Shown here: positions 61,201 through 64,000 of the stretch, piece after piece
Layout of the letters: every line of letters begins with the position of its first letter
Position numbering within the stretch: the first letter of the stretch is position 1
From: Cyanosarcina radialis HA8281-LM2
GTDB taxonomy: Bacteria > Cyanobacteriota > Cyanobacteriia > Cyanobacteriales > CCAP-1448
Direction: 5' to 3'
DNA: 64,000 nt
Assembly (NCBI GenBank): GCA_019359615.1
Contig: JAHHHA010000001.1
Location: forward strand, 1 to 64,000
Program-made: the position numbers and the translations under genes
The notes under the pieces: model-generated
Told to the model about the DNA's origin: nothing
Databases searched by the model: none
Seen by the model: only the letters and a program-made list of their open reading frames with translations

Positions 61201-63469
61201 AAATATCTTCGTTTTTGAAAACTATCCTTCAGATTTTTCCTTACAACAACGGGTTGCAAACCTAGAAATTGAAAGGGCTGAGGGTTTTGACAGGACTAAT
61301 TATCCTTTGGAGTTAACCGTAGAAGTAGGAGCAGAATATTCTGTTACCCTAGCTTACGATCGCGAGCGTTTTGATTCAGATGCGATCGAGCGGATGCTAG
61401 GGCATTTCCAAACTCTACTAGAGAGCATTATTAGTAATCCCCAGCAACGCCTCCAAGATTTGTCAATATTGACAGATGCAGAACGCCAGCAGTTATTAGA
61501 AGTCAGGAGTCAGAAGTCAGGAGTCAGAAGTAGGGGCACAATGCATTGCGCCCCTAAAGAGGGTTGTATTCATCAGTTGTTTGAAGAGCAAGTAGAGAAG
61601 ACACCAAATGCGATCGCTGTGATTTTTGGCGAACAGAAACTTACTTACCAAGAACTCGATCGAAAAGCCAATCATCTTGCTTGTTACCTACAACAACTCG
61701 GTGTCAAACCAGAGGTTTTAGTAGGAATTTGCGTCGAGCGTTCTTTAGACATGGTAGTAGGAATTCTCGGCATTCTCAAAGCAGGCGGCGCTTACGTTCC
61801 CTTAGATCCTACTTATCCTCAAGAGCGTTTAGCCTTCATGCTGGCAGATTCCCAAGCGCCAGTCTTGGTAACTCAATCCCACCTCCTCCCCAACCTCCCA
61901 GAACACCACGCCCAAGTAGTCTGTCTCGATTCTGACTGGAAATCCAGCCCTCACCCCGCCCTATCGGGCACCCCTCTCCCAAGCTTGGGAGAGGGGAAGG
62001 CAAGCCAAGTAGCCGATTTCAACTCTCAAGCCCTTGCCTACGTTATCTACACCTCTGGTTCTACCGGAACGCCCAAAGGGGTAATGGTTCAACATCAATC
62101 TTTAGTCAACTTCACCCAAACTGCAATTGAAGAATATGAAATAACTCAAAGCGATCGCATTTTACAATTTGCTTCTATTAGTTTCGATGCTGCGGCTGAA
62201 GAAATCTATCCTTGTCTGGCTGCTGGCGCTACTTTAGTGTTGCGTACCGACGAAATGCTCGGTTCGGCCAGAAAATTCGTTCGAGCTTGCCAAGATTGGG
62301 CCCTGACAGTATTAGATTTACCAACTGCTTACTGGCACCAATTGACTGCGGATCTAGCTACAGCAGAATTGCAATTACCCCCTTCGCTGCGCTTGACAAT
62401 TATCGGCGGAGAGCAAGCACCATCAGAATCTGTAGAAAATTGGCGAAAGTGTGCGAATAATTGCTCTTTAATTAACACCTACGGACCTACTGAAGCCACT
62501 GTAGTCAGCACCAGCTATCGCCTGCCAGAATCGGGATCGACTTTGAATATTGGCAACAGCATCAGTGGGGTTCAAACTTACATTTTAGATCCATTTCTTC
62601 AGCCAGTTCCCATCGGGATTCCTGGAGAACTATACATCGGCGGTACGAACCTAGCTAGGGGCTATCTCCATCGTCCAGAACTGACAGACGATCGCTTTAT
62701 TTCCAACCCCTTTAGTAAAGAATTAGGGGCGCGAATGTACCGCAGTGGGGACTTAGTTCGCTATCTTGCCGATGGCAATATCGAGTTTTTGGGAAGGCTC
62801 GATCGACAAGTCAAGATTCGAGGATTTAGAGTTGAAACTTCAGAAATTGAAGCCGTTTTAAGTCAATACCCAGGAGTTAAAGCCAGTTTAGTTTTACTCA
62901 GGGAAGACGAGCCAGGAAATCGACAACTAGTAGCCTATCTAGTCACTCAGCCAGAGTTAGAACTTTCTACTAGCGACTTACGAAACTTCTTTAAACAAAA
63001 ATTACCCTCATACATGGTTCCTGCGGCAGTAATACGGCTAGACAATTTCCCGCTTACACCAAACGGCAAAATCGATCTTAAAGCATTGCCCCAACAGTCA
63101 GATAGCCGCCCAGAACTAGAAGTTAATTACGTCATCCCGCAAACAGAGGCAGAAAAAATTATTGCTACCGTATGGCAGCAATATCTCAAAGTCGATCGAA
63201 TAGGAATTCACGATAGCTTCTTCGACTTGGGAGGCAATTCATTATTAATGATAAAAGTCAATAGCCAATTGCAAGAAAAATTTAATACTGAAATCTCTCT
63301 CATAGAAATGTTTAGATATCCCACCATTGACTCTTTAGCCAGACACCTCGATCGAACCTCAAAATCCACCCCGATCGACAACATATCGATCGCCAACATT
63401 AGACATAGTAAAAACAGACAAAAAGAACGCCTAGCAAAAATGCAACAAATCGGAAAAATCAACCAATAG
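55202..63469 (+). CDS. Nonribosomal peptide synthetase, C-A-PCP-E-C-A-PCP
   Basis: A 2,755-residue two-module NRPS. C1 has HHIVFDGWS (about 179). A1 has YTSGSTGQPKG (about 684) and core FDVFAGDL, giving specificity residues D V G F L C S I D K by my alignment. PCP1 is at Ser1079 in GGDSI. The E domain has PLTPIQHWFF and HHLVIDGVSWR (about 1260). C2 has YPLSPMQQGMLFH and HHLLLDGWS (about 1,793), a DCL type that fits the E domain. A2 has FDAAAEEIY and residues D A E D I G T V V K. PCP2 is at Ser2680 in GGNSL. There is no TE, so the chain passes on to the next PKS. I cannot name either amino acid. Six repeats are in frame. Confidence 0.94.
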   Translation: MSKTKAEILTRRSQLSPTKQALLAQRLQGKIAPTPETIPPRSHTQNIPLSFAQQRLWFLHEFDPDNAFYNEPIAVKLQGSVNITALEQSLDRIVSRHQALRTNFSTVDGQPIQIIRPSLTILVAVTNLQELSASEQQNAIAQIVISETHQPFDLTEDPLLRVRLLQLNETENVLLLVAHHIVFDGWSLGVLVRELAEFYKSFSRNIPLSLPELPIQYADFAIWQRQWLQGEVFDRQLAYWQEQLQDLPILELPTDKPRSPVQNFCGAKYFFNLSLELSESLKNLSQQTDTTSFMTLLAAFQVLLHRYAAQDEIVVGTVIANRNRPEIEPAIGVFVNTLVLRTYLGDNPTFRQLLARVKEVTLEAYAHQDLPFEKLVEALNPERNLSRSPLFEVMFALNNAPLPPLELDGLQMTPLDIDPGIAKFDLDLSLTETEAGLAAAVEYDTDLFSAQTIARMMSHWQTLLASIVSNPEQHIADLPLLTDVERQWLLVEWSGREGDGEMGRWGDGEMGREGDGEMGRWGDGENYSCIHQLFEAQVEKTPNAIAVVLEEEHLTYQELNERANHLAHYLQQLGVKPEVLVGICVERSLDMVVGILAILKAGGAYVPLDPSYPQERLAFMLADSQAPVLLTQSHLVTTLPKHNAQVVCLDTEDVGAQCNSPGGHGFASAPLPTQNPTNLAYVIYTSGSTGQPKGVMVEHRSLVDAYLAWEKAYQLRSLHTHLQMANFSFDVFAGDLVRALCSGGKLVLCPRDFLLSPRELYDLMRREGVDCAEFVPVVLRHLIQYLADTGQNLDFMRLLACGSDSWYVREYQKFQQFCGADTRLINSFGVTEATIDSAYFESPLLELAAEQLVPIGRPFTNTEIYILDARSQLVPIGVFGELYIGGVGVARGYRDRPELTAANFIPHPFSAEAGARLYRTGDLARWLPDGNIEFRGRVDYQAKIRGYRIELGEIEAFIQEYPAVKEVAALVREDTPGEKHLVAYIAPNLNLADLRVFLTEKLPSQMMPSSFVFLDSLPLTPNGKIDRRALPIPDRLELPGSFAPPRNSIEAALSEIWSEVLNLPQVGISDNFFELGGDSILTIAVISKADRQGLRLTPKQLFQYQTIAELALVVDTAPEIVAEQGVVTGDVPLTPIQHWFFAEQFQEMHHWNQSLWLSVKPGTNSQLLETAIASLLTHHDALRMRFVQTGDCWQQICLKPDGSVPHFKYDLSHLSSSEQKLEIQRLEAELQASFNLESGCLWRSAFFDCGSHSRLLIIVHHLVIDGVSWRVLLEDLQTAYEQLSQNRALAQPVVEQRIALPPKTTSFKQWAEKLAVYAQSAELMRNPVTMNYFAGPHPASGSPLPSLGEGLGVRAEFDLNSERDFWFQEQPGNDLPVDFPGGSNTVADNQTIEVKLSSRETKALLQQVPAAYRTQIDDVLLTALVQAFAEWTGEPALLLDLEGHGREEIFPDVDVSRTVGWFTTVFPVFLDLGEIEITAARKALQTIKEQLRGIPNRGFNYGVLRYLSQNLANEYLLRRRCANAATQTKSACADFKNENKATVSFNYLGQFDQSFTRSSLFELDEDSPSLPCSPLGNRSYVLEIDSHISEGQLKTSWTYSQTLQRHETIENLAQSFIEKLRSLIAHCQSPDAGGYTPSDFPLVRFTQAQLDTTFKNIEDAYPLSPMQQGMLFHTLLAPESGVYVDVLRFDLRGVFDVAAFMKAWELAIERHPVLRTAFVWKDLEKPLQVVLPQVQFPWQEYDWRELTLEERTEQLEDLLQTDEKQGFELSQAPLMRFHLIRQAEDSYHFIWTAHHLLLDGWSLPLIFQEVVAYYQDANLSLPPSPPYRNYIAWLQQQDLSKAEAFWREKLKGFTAPIRLWVDKHRRSRSYQVGSYAQQQIYLSSATTAALNSLAKQQHFTPNILMQGVWAILLSRYSRESDVVFGTVVSGRPYTLKNVDSMVGNFINTLPARIQVEPEAFLLSWLQQLQQQQLEAQHYEYSPLSEVQKWSDIPQGVSLFENIFVFENYPSDFSLQQRVANLEIERAEGFDRTNYPLELTVEVGAEYSVTLAYDRERFDSDAIERMLGHFQTLLESIISNPQQRLQDLSILTDAERQQLLEVRSQKSGVRSRGTMHCAPKEGCIHQLFEEQVEKTPNAIAVIFGEQKLTYQELDRKANHLACYLQQLGVKPEVLVGICVERSLDMVVGILGILKAGGAYVPLDPTYPQERLAFMLADSQAPVLVTQSHLLPNLPEHHAQVVCLDSDWKSSPHPALSGTPLPSLGEGKASQVADFNSQALAYVIYTSGSTGTPKGVMVQHQSLVNFTQTAIEEYEITQSDRILQFASISFDAAAEEIYPCLAAGATLVLRTDEMLGSARKFVRACQDWALTVLDLPTAYWHQLTADLATAELQLPPSLRLTIIGGEQAPSESVENWRKCANNCSLINTYGPTEATVVSTSYRLPESGSTLNIGNSISGVQTYILDPFLQPVPIGIPGELYIGGTNLARGYLHRPELTDDRFISNPFSKELGARMYRSGDLVRYLADGNIEFLGRLDRQVKIRGFRVETSEIEAVLSQYPGVKASLVLLREDEPGNRQLVAYLVTQPELELSTSDLRNFFKQKLPSYMVPAAVIRLDNFPLTPNGKIDLKALPQQSDSRPELEVNYVIPQTEAEKIIATVWQQYLKVDRIGIHDSFFDLGGNSLLMIKVNSQLQEKFNTEISLIEMFRYPTIDSLARHLDRTSKSTPIDNISIANIRHSKNRQKERLAKMQQIGKINQ
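56684..56777. repeat. In-frame GGGGAGAT tandem array, NRPS C1-A1 linker
   Basis: About eleven 8-base units (GGGGAGAT, some GAGAGGGA) encode repeats of GDGEMGRW. No stop occurs in any of the three frames of the unit, but one-unit gain or loss shifts the downstream frame. Confidence 0.9.
57161..57215. repeat. In-frame GTAGGGGCGCAATG palindrome, NRPS A1
   Basis: Terminal GTAGGGGCGCAATG and GCGCCCCTAC enclose CCTGGCGGGCATGGCTTCG. It adds about 18 residues just before the TSGSTG loop. Confidence 0.8.
59205..59265. repeat. In-frame palindromic repeat, NRPS E domain
   Basis: The CTCTCCCAAGCTTGGGAGAG core encodes PHPASGSPLPSLGEGLGVRA in the E domain. Confidence 0.85.
59748..59808. repeat. In-frame GCGAACGCGGCTACACAAAC-type repeat, NRPS E domain
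   Basis: CTGCGCGAACGCGGCTACAC and AAGTCCGCCTGCGCGGACTT. It encodes RRRCANAATQTKSACAD. A related block is at 47240-47285, between PKS1 and PKS2. Confidence 0.8.
61499..61556. repeat. In-frame AGTCAGG array plus GGGGCACAATGCATTGCGCCCC palindrome, NRPS C2-A2 linker
   Basis: Two unrelated repeats are joined end to end. They encode VRSQKSGVRSRGTMHCAPKE. Confidence 0.85.
61947..62000. repeat. In-frame palindromic repeat, NRPS A2
   Basis: CCCTATCGGGCACC and CTCTCCCAAGCTTGGGAGAG encode SPHPALSGTPLPSLGEGK before the TSGSTG loop. A1 has a different repeat family at the same place. Confidence 0.85.
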
Positions 63470-63493
63470 AGAAAACGATAACTTATCAAGTAC

Positions 63494-63550
63494 ATCTGTG
63501 TTTATCTGTGTACCCTGCGGGAAGCCGCTAGCGCGTCTACATCTGTGGTT
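63494..63550. repeat. ATCTGTGTTT repeat split by a second repeat
   Basis: The 10-base array before PKS3 is interrupted by TACCCTGCGGGAAGCCGCTA, so the second insertion is younger. Confidence 0.7.
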
Positions 63551-63580
63551 CTATATCAAAAGCCTTAACTCCCACCAACC

Positions 63581-64000
63581 ATGCTGAAAGAATCTCCCAT
63601 CAACGGTTCAGAAATCGCCATTATCGGGATGGCAGGGCGCTTCCCTGGAGCAAACAACATCGATCGCTTTTGGTCAAACCTGCAAACCTCCGTCGAATCG
63701 ATCTCCGGCTTTACCGACGAAGAGCTATTAAAATTAGGATGCGATCGAGAAGTAATAAACCAGAATAATTACGTCAAAGCAGGCGCAATATTAGAAGACG
63801 TAGAATTATTTGATGCCAACTTCTTTAACTTCAACCCCAGAGAAGCAGAAATTACCGATCCGCAGCAGCGACTATTCTTAGAATCTGCTTGGGAAGCATT
63901 AGAAAATGCTGGCTATAACGGCGAATTGCGACCGAGTGGAATCGGCATTTTTGCTGGTGCGAGTTTGAGCGATTATTTATTCAATATTTACGATCGCTAT
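63581..64000 (+). CDS. Type I polyketide synthase, KS start (partial at window edge)
   Basis: The first 140 residues of another PKS. It reads SEIAIIGMAGRFPGANNIDRF, FTDEELLKLG, YVKAGAILEDVELFDANFF and ITDPQQRLFLESAWEALE, all of the beta-ketoacyl synthase N-terminus, and is most like the KS of PKS1 and PKS2. The catalytic Cys is beyond the right edge, so no more can be said. It starts 112 bp after the NRPS stop and presumably accepts the peptide chain. Confidence 0.9.
   Translation, partial: MLKESPINGSEIAIIGMAGRFPGANNIDRFWSNLQTSVESISGFTDEELLKLGCDREVINQNNYVKAGAILEDVELFDANFFNFNPREAEITDPQQRLFLESAWEALENAGYNGELRPSGIGIFAGASLSDYLFNIYDRY

Overview
The window is chromosomal DNA from a cyanobacterium. 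The evidence is a phycobiliprotein lyase of the CpcT/CpeT family, a Ycf51 protein, a tiny NdhP-like thylakoid protein, the NAD-type gap1 gene, frequent GCGATCGC (HIP1-like) octamers, and the dispersed short-repeat families common in these genomes. The genus cannot be fixed from the sequence alone.

Bases 1-41,400 are mainly core and regulatory genes. In order they include: a truncated Uma2 gene beside the end of an unidentified element; gap1; a metallo-beta-lactamase-fold protein; an EcfT-like membrane protein; a TrpE/PabB chorismate enzyme; aroE; a short rpsU gene; secA; tRNA-Val; a CpcT-like lyase; hemF; a beta-CASP nuclease; tRNA-Lys; an ethylene-receptor-like hybrid kinase; a ferritin-like protein; an SDR; rsmE; a haem-type sensor divergent from a PhnD-like lipoprotein; ppk2-glnN; a PP2C/HATPase plus STAS partner-switching pair; sufU; ycf51; a GldA-like dehydrogenase; a toxin-antitoxin module; and dnaN. 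The dnaN upstream region carries a DnaA-box cluster that looks like oriC. A perfect NtcA-type promoter (GTA-N8-TAC, 22 bases, TAN3T) precedes ppk2-glnN and points to nitrogen control of polyphosphate and glutamine metabolism together.

Bases 42,163-64,000 hold the left part of a hybrid PKS/NRPS biosynthetic cluster that runs off the right edge. The genes are PKS1 (KS-AT-KR-ACP), PKS2 (KS-AT-methyltransferase-ACP), a four-gene extender-unit cassette (FkbK-, FkbJ-, FkbI- and FkbH-like), an NRPS (C-A-PCP-E-C-A-PCP), and the start of a third PKS. The cassette has all the functions for making hydroxymalonyl-ACP from a glycolytic intermediate but no free FkbG O-methyltransferase. The methyltransferase built into PKS2 may do that step after incorporation. 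A divergent MFS transporter lies at the left border and could export the product.

A second theme is repeat invasion. At least four unrelated short-repeat families sit in frame inside the megasynthases, the chorismate enzyme and rsmE, mostly at domain linkers. Two copies of a MITE of about 220 bp are themselves nested in other repeats.
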